DNA from: Polydactylus sextarius
Taxonomy: Eukaryota > Chordata > Actinopteri > Polynemidae
Direction of reading: 5' to 3'
DNA length: 64,000 bases
NCBI GenBank assembly: GCA_016801845.1
Contig: CM028911.1
Location: forward strand, 7,424,885 to 7,488,884
Positions within the stretch are counted from its first letter, which is position 1. Every line of letters starts with the position of its first letter. Of the stretch, positions 38,893 through 51,294 are shown in pieces. Below the pieces are notes generated by a model. The model did no database searches. It was not told the DNA's origin and worked only from the letters and a program-made list of their open reading frames with translations. Position numbers and translations under genes: made by a program.

Positions 38893-41514
38893 TTTGCAGT
38901 TGTTTTCCAGCAAATTTTGAATTGGATTGGGCCTCTTGCCCTGACACTGTGGGACATCACAATCCTGTGACATGCAGCTGACAGCTCTCCCTTCCTGCAG
39001 AGCCTGTTCACCTTGGGGGAGAGTGGAAGAAGAACTGTGTTCCTGCCTGCCATTACTCCCCCCACCCCACCCCGTTAATAGCACAGACTTATTTGTTACT
39101 TCTCCGAAAGCCCCACACATACCACCACAGACATAGAATATAACCCTGTTTTCTTGTGAAAATCAGAAAAAACTATGTTGCATTGTACCTTACCAGACAG
39201 AAAATGAATGCTTGGCTTAGTTTTGCATGCTTCATCTCCCCTCTGACAGCTTCCTGTTGGTTTGGCACTAACACAAACCCCAGCTTCAGTCCTCTCAATT
39301 TATTTTGATATTAAACACGGGCGCACTATTAAAAAATGACTGGAGCTTCCAGGATTGGATTTTTGACAGGTGCTCACTTTGTGTTAGGTAATGCTTCCCT
39401 CACATGTCATTTTGCATATTTTCATATCTATCTGGTCATTTCTTTTTTTTTCATTATCATTATTATGGGCATTTTTAGACAATCTTTCAGATGACAGATG
39501 TAGAGGTGACAACTCAGATGAAATGCAATATTTACTCCAGGTGTGATTAATTTCATCCATCCATTCAGTTTGAAAAGATTATTCATATGAGTAAAATGTC
39601 ATTTATTCATATGAGGTGTTGCAAAAGCTCACATCACGCAGGTTTATCATCACCTTGATTCTAGATAGTGATTTATTTTTCATTATAATGACCCATACTG
39701 TGCATTATATATGGTGAATATTTTAGAAAGTAGCGCTAATGCTTTGTTTTACACTTTGTAAAGAACAGATTAACATACTTTTGTCATCAACAGTGCTGAG
39801 TTAAATTTTTCGTCTTCTGTTTTTTATTTCCTGAGAATTTTTTATTCACAAATATAACAGATCTTGTTTCAGACGGGCATTTTACAGGAGGTCAGGTTTT
39901 ATGCAGGAGCAGGAATTCTATACAATGCAGCTCTCACATCTGTCACTCATTGTTTGGCAGTAATGATTTTCACGTCCCATCTTCCCTGCGTAAACATACA
40001 CCTGAACAACACACAGCCTCTGTTTATTTGTACAGAGTATGGAGCATAGTTACATATAGGGAACAAGTCAAATACAGCTCGGAGATGCTCTCTCTGGGTC
40101 TAAGTGCTAGCTAATATTACAGTGACAAACATTTTTTCAAGTATTAGGAGTTTGAACAGTTGCTCCATTTTTCCAGGCATCTGCTAACAGTTTCCAAATG
40201 CAGCTCTTTGCTTTAGCTGCCTGGCAGGAAGCAGACAGTTTAGCAGCGAGAACTCGTTTGTCACACGCCCCTGTCATCTGCAGCATACCCCAGGAGGGTG
40301 TGGAGAAATTGGATTTGGGTGAGGAATGTGACGGAGCCATCCCAGGGGATGGATGTGACATTGGCTCTGTGTGACGAGGAAGTGGTGATGAGGTGGTATG
40401 TGTACACTGGTACCCTATCACCCCCACCACTCTCCATCTCCCCCGTCCCTCCAGTTCGCCTTCTATCTGTTTCAGCACTGCAACTGCAGTAATGGCTTTG
40501 TTATTGGGTTTTGGTTTAGTTACACTACCGGAAATGCTGTTACAACCTCCTGCCAGCTTTAAACAATCTCCCCTGCATTTCTCCAGACGGCTGCCTAATG
40601 CTTTGAGTAAATGCAGTCACCCTGAGCAGAAGCTCAATATTCAAGGTCCACAGACTATTACGATTCTGTCGCCGTTTGTATTTTTTTCCTCAGTCAATAC
40701 CAATTTGTCCTTTTGTAGTTTGGCACTATTATGTAGCGGATACAAATATTGTGGATGCAATGCTACCACTTGTTCTCTCTTGTTCACAAAACCTCTGTTA
40801 CTTTGTAGTGATGTAATTACCATCAATTCCTTTCCAGTTGAATGTTCAACTTCATGTTTTTTTTTTTTTTTTTTTTACACTACTGTCCTAGCATATACCC
40901 AACACCATTTTCTGTGTTTTCACTGATGGCAGCCACCACTTTAACTGGCACAGAGCTCAGACGTTGGAGAGAGATTGGATGGCGGTACACAGTGTTATGC
41001 GATGCTGGACTAGTGACAAGTGTTTGCACACTCCTCTTGGATGGTGTATCTGTGCACGTGCCACTTATTACTTTGAACTGACCCAATGTTATTGCATTGT
41101 GTTTGTAATTCTAGCAGCCTAATTGTTAGATTCATCAGCTGTCAGTGAGTGTGCTCCAGCAGAACTGTAGTTGTCCCTGTGTTTGTTAGCTTCTTGGTCT
41201 AATCATTCCTCTGTGAATGGACTGGATGCTGAATGACAAGTCAGTGCAAGCTCACTGAAAAGCTTCTATTGCAGTGGGAGCATTTTTGAGATTGTGTCAC
41301 TGTGTGTTAAGTGACCTCTGATTTGCAGAGCAGAGTTTGAAAACATATTCATGACTTCTTTTCTTTTTCTTTTTTTTAAATCGAGATTAAAAGTTGCAAA
41401 ATTAAATTATAACCACCAGAGTTATGTCATTTTAAGCTGTTTCATTGTAAAACTTCTACACTCAATTTTGACCCATCATTCCTCTATTTTCTTCCCTACT
41501 CTTTCTCTCTGCAG

Positions 41515-41718
41515 AGGCGACCATCCTTAGCTATGATGGCAGTAAGTTTATGAAGGTCCAGCTGCCAGTGGTGATGCACACAGAAGCTGAGGATGTGTCC
41601 CTGCGCTTCCGCTCCCAGCGAGCCTATGGCATCTTAATAGCCACCACGTCTCGGGACTCGGCTGACAGCTTGCGTCTAGAGCTGGAGAGTGGCCGCGTTC
41701 GCCTGACTGTCAATTTAG
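41515..41718 (+). CDS. nrxn1a: Neurexin 1 exon: first part of LNS4
   Basis: Two bases complete a glutamate codon, then 67 codons and a final G. It encodes EATILSYDGSKFMKVQLP, then EDVSLRFRSQRAYGILIATT, then the strand LRLELESGRVRLTVNL. It ends at the SS3 position: the final G can join either AT of the SS3 microexon (giving Asp) or GC of the exon at 50431 (giving Gly). The donor is GTAACG at 41719, weaker than consensus, which fits an alternative junction. Confidence 0.97.
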
Positions 41719-41833
41719 GTAACGCTTCGGACATACAGTGGCTGCAGCAGCAAAGTCATGTGTCAAGTAAAACTAAATTAAGTTTGATAACGCTTTCAAA
41801 TACACATAACTGCATACACAGGCTCTCCCTCTC

Positions 41834-41872
41834 TCACACACACGCGCATACGCACACACACACTCACACACC
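41834..41872. repeat. CA-type microsatellite
   Basis: Interrupted (CA)n with CG steps just downstream of the LNS4 exon. Alternating purine-pyrimidine sequence. Confidence 0.8.
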
Positions 41873-42429
41873 AATTATTCTTTAGTATATATTCATTTTG
41901 AATAGAAGGAGATGGTGTAAAGACTTTCAATGGCAAGAGTCTGCGGCTCTTCGCTCACTGCCAGCAGAGCACACAGCTGCCATCGCCCAGCAGGGAATGC
42001 TCGCTGCCCACTCCATCCACTAACCTCAGATCAGTATCAGTATTCATACATGTGCATTACTCTAAAGGGAATTGCCCTTACAGTGCATATACTGGTGTAT
42101 TCTTTCCTGGTGCCCTTTCATTTCAAATATTTCTAGTTGTTATTCATATTCCTATTCATATTCATTCCTGAAGATGAAGGAGTGTGTTTGTAATATCACA
42201 CCTCTTCTCAGCCAGTGGTTACTTAATATAACGCAGCCCTTAGCTGCGCACATATGTTTTTTAATCATTTGTTCACCTATGCACTTTAATCCTGGTAGAA
42301 GGAATGCTTGGTTGCACATAAATCAGCAAATGTGTCTTAAATTAGCACAGGGAAAGACATGCTCCACCCCTCCCATCCGCCTCCAGCAAAAACAGAAAAT
42401 TGAGGACAAAATGAAAGACACTGTGCGAA

Positions 42430-42471
42430 CATGTATGCGTGTGCACGCGTGTGTGTGTATGTGCGTGTGCT
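42430..42471. repeat. TG/CG alternating tract
   Basis: About 40 bases of nearly strict purine-pyrimidine alternation (GTATGCGTGTGCACGCGTGT and on). Such tracts favour Z-DNA in vitro. No function is claimed. Confidence 0.7.
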
Positions 42472-44748
42472 TATTTGCTCAGGAAAGAATCCAATGATGC
42501 CTGTGAAAAGTTTGATATCTCTCAAACAGAGCAATGCCGCACAAATGATAGCCATCTATTTCTCCTTTCCACTGGCTAAACAGAAATGGGCTCCCTAAGC
42601 AGAGCCGTTTACCCTTGCATACAAAGTAGACAGTCTGCATCTGCTGTCATCCACAAGGAAGCATGTGTCCCGCCACTGAAGGCAAGAGCGCCATACACTG
42701 ACAGGGTCTATAAGTCAAATAATTCAGACAAGAAAAAGATTAAAAAAAAAACAACAGGTCATCGTGTTTTGTTTTCATTTTGAGTCGTCTTTGACACATT
42801 TGAGAGAGTTTTCCCTGACTTCATCCCCAGCCATCACCAGTTGAAGCCTGTCTTCTTTGTCCCTTTTTCAAAAAGCAGAGCATTCCCTGTAAGGGTAGGG
42901 CCTGCGTTGGTCTCTGGCTGTTTGCGACCACTTTTCTGCTGTGGTTGACAACACACGACAGGCAGGGCCAAATGGGAAGAAGGAGAGGGAGTTTGATCTG
43001 GGTCACCTTTCTCAGAGCACGACACAAGCTAAGCCTTAGGAAAGAGAGGTAAAAAAAAAAAAAGAAAGAAAGAAAGATACAGAAATAGTGACAGTCTATA
43101 TTGCGCTACAATACAGTAGTGCTGCCTCTTCATTCATTCAAAATCTCATTTAAAGATACTATATGTAATATTAACACTTGATAAAGACACTAATTGTCTT
43201 AAAGCACTTACTATCAATCAAAACAGTGACATGAAATACACCAGACTAAATCTGATTAACTGGAATCATGTCGATAGATGAGGCAACTGAAACCATGCTT
43301 TTACTATATATTTTATTTCAATTTTTTTTATACTTGACACTATACGCTAAATTTGCCTAAAGCTCTAAAATATAGTCAGACTAAACACAATTTGACTAAT
43401 GCTGTCTGTTCTATTTGAATAGGATTATAGTGTAATGTGTATCATCTTGGTAGCTGATACACACAACACAGCAACATTAAACAAATCCATGCATCATCTG
43501 CATTTATACTATACGTTAGCGTTAGCCAGCTAACCATCTTTGTCAATCGCTGTTTGTCTTGCTTTCACTGAGAGGCAGAGTAATAAATAGATGATGACAT
43601 TAACGGTTACATAAAATATTATAAATAAGACGTCCTGCCACACTTCATTATTGATGCAATATGTTTCCATCACCACTGATTTTGCCAAATCAATACACTA
43701 ATGTGTTAGCATAATGGAAAAGACCTCTTATCATGTCAAGCAATGTTACTGTCCCAAACTACTGTCAGTTATTTTGGGATCATCAGTTAGTTAAACAGAA
43801 TAGATCTTTTTTTTTTTTTTTCTTAAAGTTATATTACAGTCCATGAACACAGTGGCTCTTAAAATAAATAATTAAATCACCTCACATTTTAACACATTGC
43901 TACATTTGAACTAGTTTTGCCTTCAAAAATATTAATTAATGTAACATGGTAAAGATGATTTGACTGTGTTTGTGTTGTAGTATTTAGTTAATATCTATAC
44001 TAAATCAAATGGTAATTCACAATCTAAAGGGTAACTATGACTGTCAAATAAAATTTAGTTGAATAAAAAATCGAATATTTAGATGTCAAGAACCAAAAAC
44101 ATCTAAATACACAAACAAAGAACATGTGAAATTGTTCTACATGTGGTGATGTTTTGATAATTTTTTTCACAACTGTTACAAATACTACTAGTAGACAAAT
44201 TCTTGGCAAATATGATCCAATGAATGTGACGATATACAAAGGTTAAAAAGTAACAGTGAAAAAAATGTGAAAGTCATTAAGCTCGGACAGATAAATGAAT
44301 AGGAAATTAGACAGAAAAAGAGATACGGTGCTAGAGAGAATCGAAAACACCTCCCACCTGGCCCTGTCTGACCCTGACCAAAATCTGATGCTCTCATACT
44401 GAAAAAAAAAGATCATATCAAATTATCAGAAATTTCACAGCTTGCGAAAAAACACTTTGTCAAGTTACTTTGAAAAACAAAGCGAAGCAATGTCACATAA
44501 CTAAAGCTCAGCTTGCGTGATTCTCATCGCTGGAACCTTTTCCTGTAAACCATGCTGTGCTCCTCTGGCACAACTCCACTGCAGCGCTTTGACCAGCTTC
44601 CTGCAGCTCGGGGCCATGGGTGAGAGCATCAGAGGACGGACAGTGTCCGTGTGTGTGTCCCCAGAGGGGTGGACTGTATGCTTTAATGATGTCTGCAGCT
44701 GTATCGTTGAAAGATGAATTTATCTCTCATCTATTCTTCCCCATCTAG

Positions 44749-44775
44749 ATTGTATCAGGATTAACTGTACCTCCA
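44749..44775 (+). CDS. nrxn1a: Neurexin 1 SS3 microexon (27 nt)
   Basis: Preceded by CCCCATCTAG and followed by the perfect donor GTAAGT. In phase it reads DCIRINCTS, with the first and last codons shared with neighbours. Joining 41718 to this exon and then to 50431 gives VNL-DCIRINCTS-SKGPET; skipping it gives VNL-GKGPET in the same frame. This matches neurexin splice site 3 in LNS4. It adds two cysteines. The strong donor compared with the weak donors of SS2 (long form) and SS6 suggests it is included more readily; that is inference. Confidence 0.94.
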
Positions 44776-44796
44776 GTAAGTTACTGTTCACCTTTC

Positions 44797-44870
44797 TTCT
44801 TCTTCTACTTCTTCTTCTTCTCTTACTCTTACTGTTTTTGGACAATCTTTTTTTTTTTTTTTTTTTTTTT
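44797..44870. repeat. CTT repeat followed by a poly-T tract
   Basis: Pyrimidine-rich tract of (CTT)n-like units and then about 22 T, starting some 20 nt after the SS3 donor. Such tracts can bind PTB-type splicing repressors; no direct evidence here. Confidence 0.75.
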
Positions 44871-45506
44871 ACTTACTGCTGTGTTGTTATGTAGCTAGGT
44901 TTACAGTTTCTTCTCTGCAGCCAGTATATGATCCTGACATTAAAATATCCTAGAGCTGTGGAATTCAATCAATGCAATGAAATATATCTGACTTGCACTT
45001 TGCATTGACATGGACGTAACGTTTTATCATATCAGTTCTAAAAGCGTATGAGTACCTAACAGTTGCTCGGTGGTGTTGTGTACAGCCACCAGCCGCCACC
45101 CGGGAGAATAATGGGTAGTGGGGAGAAGATGGAGGCAGGCTTGGATTACTGACAAACTCAAATATGGCAGTGATTCTACACACACACTGAGTTGTTTCTA
45201 ATTAACGAACCTTCTCACTCATGAATTCAGGCTGATATAAAACGCACGCTTTGGAAGCGTAGGTCCTTTAGACATGCATGATTTCCTTGTCCCCCCTTCG
45301 CGTTTTTTTTTTATTTTTTTATTTTTCTGTTTCTTTTCTACTTCACTATTTCACGCCAGTTGTAAATTGATGAGGCCATTCAAGGCACAGAGGAAATACA
45401 GAGTGTGATTTTATTATTCTCATTAACCTGCCTCACAGAGCAGAAAGAAAGGGATGAAGAGGGAGGGAGAGGGAATAGATCTTGTTGTGGGATTTGTGGT
45501 GGATAG

Positions 45507-45543
45507 GTGTGTGTGTGTGTGTTTGGGTTTTTGTGTGTGTGTT
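45507..45543. repeat. GT microsatellite
   Basis: Interrupted (GT)n in the SS3 downstream intron. Confidence 0.8.
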
Positions 45544-46780
45544 TCAACAAAGAGGTTACATTACAATATTTTGGGAGGTAAATATCTCTGACATTTATTA
45601 TTCAGGAACACTGATGAATTAATAATCACTTCTCCGGAGTCATAATACGTGAGCCTTCTTCCTGTTTAACGATTCTGAAGTGACAGACACATTCTCAGTA
45701 TCAGTAAATACCAACAGAAATTAGACAGTTTAGGCTGCGTGATCGAGTGCCAGTGTCACACACTGTATGTGAGGACAAACTGTTCTCTGAAAACACGAGT
45801 GTTGGGTCTCTTCGTCTGCGACGTGTTACAGTATTTGAAGGTCATTGCCTGATGAGAAGCGCAGACTTGCACAACAAAACGCCTCCGCACAGAATCGCAT
45901 GACGTGACCTCTAGCCAGCCCTTCTTAACACCTTTCTAAATGCTAAATAGCGTTGTTCATGCATCTTGGATTGTTTGTGTATGCAAATAAAAAGCTCTAA
46001 GCTCTAATTCCCCCTTCAGGTGCTTTAAAAGGTCAATCTTGGTTTATGAGGATAGTGTGAAGGCATAATCTGTGCATGCATGGATACCAATAGCTATTTG
46101 CTATTTTGATTACTTTATTTCTGCCAATTATTACTTTTTTTCTCCTTCTAATATTTCCCAGCGCTATTTAGTTTCATGCATCATTTAAAAAAAATATCCA
46201 GACCCATGGAGGTGTAATTTAGTGTGGAAAAGCTTTGAAGGAAATAGTTTCACAAAATAAACACTTTTTAAAAGATGTACAGTGTTGTGTAAAATAGTCT
46301 GGATGATTTCACACAGGCTGTGGGGAACTATGCAAGGTGAAATTACCATACAGCACCAGTCTGTTTTTGTAATGTCATGCTGATATTTTATATTTATATT
46401 TGTCTGGATTGTCTAAAAATTAAAATATAACAGTCACATTTACATAAAGTTTTGGACTTGGCTGTAGATTTATAATTCAAAAAGAAAGTATTTTGATTCC
46501 ATCAACATTTAATGAAGTTAATGTTTAAGCAAAATGGGGAAGAAAAAAAAATCAGGTCCTTCTTTAATAGATTCAGACCTAATTGTGTCGTGAAAAAATG
46601 TTTAATTGAAGTTCTTAGAAATAAGTGTGTTAGCCAGTGCATGCATTTCCACTTATGAAGCGTTAGCGTTTAAATCTTTTTTCTTTTTTGTTCTAGGTTG
46701 TTATTTATTTATTTATTTTTTGCCGTGTTATTTTTGTCCTTTTTTTTTTCTTTCCTGTGTTAATTAATGTGTCTTGTCAG

Positions 46781-46854
46781 GCGCTGCAGCTCCGGTCAGC
46801 TTGGTGGATGAAGAATTTCAGCACCGACTCAAAGAACACATCACTGTCTATTAG
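46781..46854 (+). other. Speculative alternative terminal exon (24 codons and stop)
   Basis: A long pyrimidine tract (about 46736-46756) and GTCTTGTCAG precede a segment that, entered in phase 1 like every neighbouring junction, reads GAAAPVSLVDEEFQHRLKEH and four more residues to a TAG at 46852. It would give a secreted neurexin truncated within LNS4. It has coding-like composition, but I know no neurexin counterpart and the nearest AATAAA downstream is about 1 kb away (47886). Chance is quite possible. Confidence 0.15.
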
Positions 46855-49800
46855 GGACCGAGTCTCCCTGGGGCTGCCCAGAGCTGTCTGAAGAAAACAC
46901 TGCCACTTTGACTTAAACACTGTTAACAGGCACTGAGTGACAAGAAGCTAAAAATATGATCTAAAAATATCATGTGACAGATTGGCTCTTTTATTTTTTT
47001 TTTGTTTGCCATTCTGTACTTTTTCATTCATTTGAACTGCAGATTAATCACAGTTTATATTATATTATAGCCAGGATTAGGTGATAAGGGCAACTTGATT
47101 TGCTTATTCTTCCTGTGACCTTCTTCTTGAGTAGCACCTCAAGGCTCTTTTCTCCCATAATTGATCTTTTCCACGCATCAATCTTTCATTTTTGACTTGT
47201 TTAGTGTGAAAGAGCTGCAGGAGATTCTGTTACATGGCTATTACACCTGTGTGCATGTTAGAATGACAAATGAAGATGTGATTTAAAGTAAAGGATGCAC
47301 CAAGGGTGAGGGGCACATAGTGTCCTTTATAAGCTGAAAGCTGATATTTATTTGCTGCTCTTACTGAGCACTTAAAATGCATAGTATCTGCTGGAAAAAA
47401 AATATGTATCAATTCGTATTGATTTCTGCTACACCGCTGCACAACCCAGTGGTTTTGTGGTTAGATTTAAACATGTAAACAAATACTTTTTGAGGACCAC
47501 TGTTTTTATCATCTGAGAACAGCTGAAATGCTCAAATCTACCTGTGCACTTAAACATACTAATAATAAGATTTAATAGTCTCGCAATTTTTGCACCAAAT
47601 CAAATGGATTCCTGGAATCCATCTGTAATTTAAGGAAAAGTGACAGTGTAGCTGACACAGTGTGAGGAGCATAAACATGATCTAGAAAGGGCTTGTACAC
47701 ATTATTGGGGTGTGGAGTAGATCTCAACACTCTGTTCTTCTTTTAAGAAAATCAGGACACTCCTCAGAGTTATTAATAGTTTCTTTTGGGCCATGTAACA
47801 CCCTCCCCCCTAAATCTCATAAGAATAGTGATCTTTTTTGATGTTACTATTTATCATAACAACAAATTTTACAAGGGAATGTTGAAATAAAGTCCAGTAT
47901 CCTGAAAAAGGAAAGAACGGTAAGGTGTTTTAGATTAAAGAGTAATTATTATGATGCTCTTTGTGGTTGCAGTGAATTAGTTTCAAGAGGCTAACATGTC
48001 AGCTCAACAGCCCTTACAATAGCAACTTAAATTAAAAGCTGAGAATAAACATTGGACATCCCCCAAACTTACAGCATGCTGAGGGACTTTCCTGTCAAGC
48101 CAGCAGGTACTTAGCATAACCTCATTATGCAGTTATTGCTAAAAATATTCTGATGTCAGTAGAAGAATAAAAATGAGCGCGGCTTGTGTGAAACGGCAAC
48201 ATGATTGTTATTAATTGATTTCAAACTATTTAACCTCAGTGGGTTTTTTCAGTTGGCAAGCAGATTGTCCTGCTAAGATTCCCTTTCCATGTGTCCTGGC
48301 TTTGATGTCTGTGTTGATGGTAATCCAGCAGCGGTGACCTGCTGCTTGGTCAGCGAGTGAGTGACTATTTTTTTTTTTTTTTTGGTCTCCACCTGGGTGA
48401 GTCACAGTGCCAAAGCAGCCAGCACCAGTTTCTAGCCTGTCATCCAACCAGCCAGAGCTGATTGACTGGATAATCACATCTTCTCATGCTGCCCTGTGCC
48501 ACACTTCTCCTCTGTTCCCTTGGGCTTGAAGTCAATGAGGCAGGGAGAGATCACTGTAGATCCATCACTGCAGATAGATCACCATCAGTGAGGGCACAAG
48601 AGAGGCCTGGATGTGGAAGACCATGGACTAAAGTCCCTTAATGTCTGGCCAGCAGCTGGCAGTTTGGACCACAGACTGCACAACAGACGTACAACCCGAA
48701 CCCTACAGTGGTGGATGTCGTGCCGGAATGTTCTGCTTAATACGGCTGACCTCTTTTCCCCTTCCTTTTCTTTCCTCCTTGGAGAGCAACAAGGACAGGA
48801 TGATGGAAGGCAAAGATCAAGCATGCTTTCAAGTCCAACTCCATCCCATTATTTCATATCTCTCACCCTTAATCCCTCGCCAGTCGTCTGGTTTCAATCC
48901 TGCCCCGGTGTTTAGTGCTTACAAAGCAGAACTGTGCCTCTGAGATTGAGTGTGTCCCAGTACTTTGGCACCCTCAGATTTGCATACACATTGCAATAGG
49001 GCTTTGAAGATTGCAGAAAAGGAAGAAATAAATAGCCCTAAATGGGTTCGGGGGAATGAACCTGGCTCCCATCTCGAAGGCTCCCCACAGTGGGCAAGGT
49101 ATCGAGAGCCTGGGGGTTTTAATACCATCCCAGTGGTACGTCCTCATTGCCCTGTTTGGTTATGTGTGCCCAGGAGGGGACCATCAGAGGGATGTAGCAA
49201 TTCAAAGATGCTCTGAGTTGGAGGCTACATGAAAAAATAATGCGTTGCCCCAATTGGACCAATGTTGGATTTTGTACATGCAGAAGTATATCTGGGAGAG
49301 ATATTTTTCCGTCTCTGCTCATGTGATAACAGAGATTTGTTACAGTTGCAATGATTTGCAACTGATGAAAAGCCTGATTTGATTTGTTTCAAATTACATT
49401 TTAATTTGACACAGTGACGCTGTGTGATGTCTCTATTTTTACTTACTAGCACATATACGTCATTGAACATTAATATTCTGGTTTTGGGATCTGGCAAAAG
49501 AATGATAATTTTGTAAGCATTACTCATTTCAAATGTTTTGGTTTTTTTTTTTCTAATGTTTATGGATTTAATGAAAGTACATCAGATTTAATAAGACAAG
49601 TCTCCAGTTCTCCTGCAGTTATCTGTTTCCTGCTATTTTTTCCCCCAAAACACCCAGTCATTTTCAAGGTTGATGATAAAAATCACATTCTGTATTTCCT
49701 GTATTTTCCAGGAACATTAGCTTTTCTGTGTTGGTGTCAAGGTTTTCTTTTCACCACCAAGCACACTGCATCCATTATGCAAGTATTTCTTGCCGTATCA

Positions 49801-50430
49801 CTATTTCATTTCATGTGATGGACATGAGAGAAATCAAATACTGGGTCCTCCTGTCTGTAGGTAAACAAGATGGAGAGTGATGCTCAGTTAAGTGCCTTGC
49901 TCCGTCGAATCCTTTTGGTAGTTATCTGCTGCCACCAAGTGGCACGACAGGAATGGGGAGAGAGAAAAAAAAAATCTCTCAAGACCGACCCAGCTGTAAT
50001 GAAAAGTCTAATTATCCCTTGTTTCTTTAGTTAACTAAAACCCACACAGTCACTATACATTTACAACAGAATGGAGTGAATATTGTTGGAAGTAATAATG
50101 TGACATCCTGATTACTGCCTCCCTCCTCTCGGCTTGATGAAAATGGTGTTCAGTGACAATTCAGAAATTCGATGCCCTATCTAATGGTGCAGTACAGCAA
50201 ATGCAAGTCAGAATGATGTCTTTTTTATGGACCATTAACTATGTTTACCTCAATGTTTTCTGTCTCTGTCAAACTGCTTAACTCATTCACTCTGTCCTCC
50301 TTTCAGTCCCCCTCTCCTCCCTCCCTCCCTCTCTGAGTCTCTTTATATCTTCTATCTCTCTGCCTCTCTATTATGTGAATGTACGTAGATGCGTGCATGC
50401 GTGTTAACCGTTGTTTGGACTGTCCTGCAG

Positions 50431-50553
50431 GCAAAGGCCCAGAGACTATTTTTGCGGGTCAGAATCTGAACGATAATGAGTGGCACACAGTACGTGTGTT
50501 CAGGAGGGGCAAGAGTTTGAAACTGACCGTAGATGATCTGCCACCTGTGGAAG
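50431..50553 (+). CDS. nrxn1a: Neurexin 1 exon: middle of LNS4
   Basis: Starts with GC, which completes Ser (after SS3) or Gly (without it), then 40 codons and a G. It reads KGPETIFAGQNLNDNEWHTV, then RVFRRGKSLKLTVDDLPPVE. The NDNEWHTVRV stretch is the LNS signature strand before the loop. The last residues (LPPVE) are the variable part and differ from the mammalian QQAMT. The next exon lies only 359 nt away, the shortest intron in the window. Donor GTACTT. Confidence 0.97.
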
Positions 50554-50912
50554 GTACTTCTCATCCTCCTGCTTACTCAGACAGAATAGTATGTTCCTGC
50601 TTTAAACGTAAATTACCTGTAACATGTGTTGGGCTTTCATATTCTAGGTAAGATACAAGCTTTTTTTTCACAGAATGAAGAACAGAACTTTGATGTGTTA
50701 TTCTGTACCACATTGTAAGGTGTTTTTTCTCACCAGAAGAGAGCCTTCATTTGTTTTTCTGGAAGTGTATAATTGAAGCTCAAATGTTGTTTCTTTAATT
50801 CAGTATTTTTTATTTAGAGGATCTGTAGGTCATGTTTTAATTGCCAAAGCATCATCTCTTTTATTGTCTTAACGCCCCCGTAACATCTTCTCACCCTTTC
50901 TGCTGATCCAAG
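50554..50912 (+). other. nrxn1a: Short intron within LNS4
   Basis: 359 nt with nothing beyond splice signals: donor GTACTT, acceptor TGATCCAAG. Confidence 0.9.
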
Positions 50913-51294
50913 GTCAAATGGCGGGCGACCACACCCAACTGGAGTTCCATAACATTGAGACGGGCATAGTCACAGAGAAGCGCTTCTTGTCCATGGTGCC
51001 ATCCAACTTCATTGGTCACCTCCAGAGCCTCTCCTTCAATGGCATGGCCTACATAGACCTCTGTAAAAATGGTGACATTGATTACTGTGAACTCAATGCC
51101 ATGATTGGCTTCAAGAACATCATTGCCGACCCCATCACCTTCAAGTCGCGCTCCAGCTATATGACCCTCACCACACTGCAGGCCTACTACTCCATGCACC
51201 TTTTCTTTCAGTTCAAAACCACCTCCTCCGATGGCCTCATCCTGTACAACAGCGGGGATGGGAATGATTTCATCGTGGTGGAGCTGGTCAAAGG
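50913..51294 (+). CDS. nrxn1a: Neurexin 1 exon: end of LNS4 and first part of LNS5
   Basis: GT completes a glycine codon; 126 codons and two bases follow. Residues 1-62 finish LNS4: QMAGDHTQLEFHN, the FIGHLQSLSFNGMAYIDLC segment with Cys50, and NGDIDYC with Cys58. LNS5 begins at about residue 66 (FKNIIADPITFKSRSSY) and continues with SMHLFFQFKTTSSDGLIL and NSGDGNDFIVVELVKG. LNS5 is part of the rigid LNS3-LNS4-LNS5 body of alpha-neurexin. It ends in phase 2 at the consensus donor GTAAGT. A 150-codon open frame on the minus strand here is the antisense shadow of this exon. Confidence 0.97.

Larger units (their letters stand above)
34669..41514 (+). other. nrxn1a: Intron between EGF2 and LNS4
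   Basis: The longest complete intron here, 6.8 kb. It contains a possible SINE remnant with an AAC-repeat tail at about 35660-35750, poly-A tracts (36337-36350, 36937-36950), two perfect hairpins at 38294-38320 and 38860-38892, and a poly-T run at 40857-40876. A 177-codon open frame at 40393-40926 has no recognisable domains and ends in a poly-F run from poly-T; it is treated as chance. Acceptor is TCTCTCTGCAG. Confidence 0.75.
41719..44748 (+). other. nrxn1a: Intron upstream of the SS3 microexon
   Basis: About 3 kb without recognised coding sequence. Holds a CA repeat (41834-41872), an alternating purine-pyrimidine TG/CG stretch (42430-42471), a GAAA tract (43050-43078) and a poly-T run (43808-43821). 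The acceptor is CCCCATCTAG with a modest pyrimidine tract. Confidence 0.75.
44776..50430 (+). other. nrxn1a: Intron downstream of the SS3 microexon
   Basis: 5.7 kb. It begins with a CTT repeat (44797-44830) and a poly-T run (44848-44870), and has a GT repeat at 45507-45543. A splice-acceptor-like site at 46780 is followed by a short open segment ending at 46854, listed as a speculative terminal exon. Open frames at 48585-49216 on both strands overlap each other and show no known domain. CT-rich sequence at 50306-50370 precedes the acceptor GTCCTGCAG. Confidence 0.75.

Noticed and set aside
40393..40926. 177-codon open frame on the plus strand
   Set aside because: Low-complexity ends (proline/threonine runs, poly-F from poly-T), no domain, and no splice or promoter context. 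Judged chance in a 6.8-kb intron.
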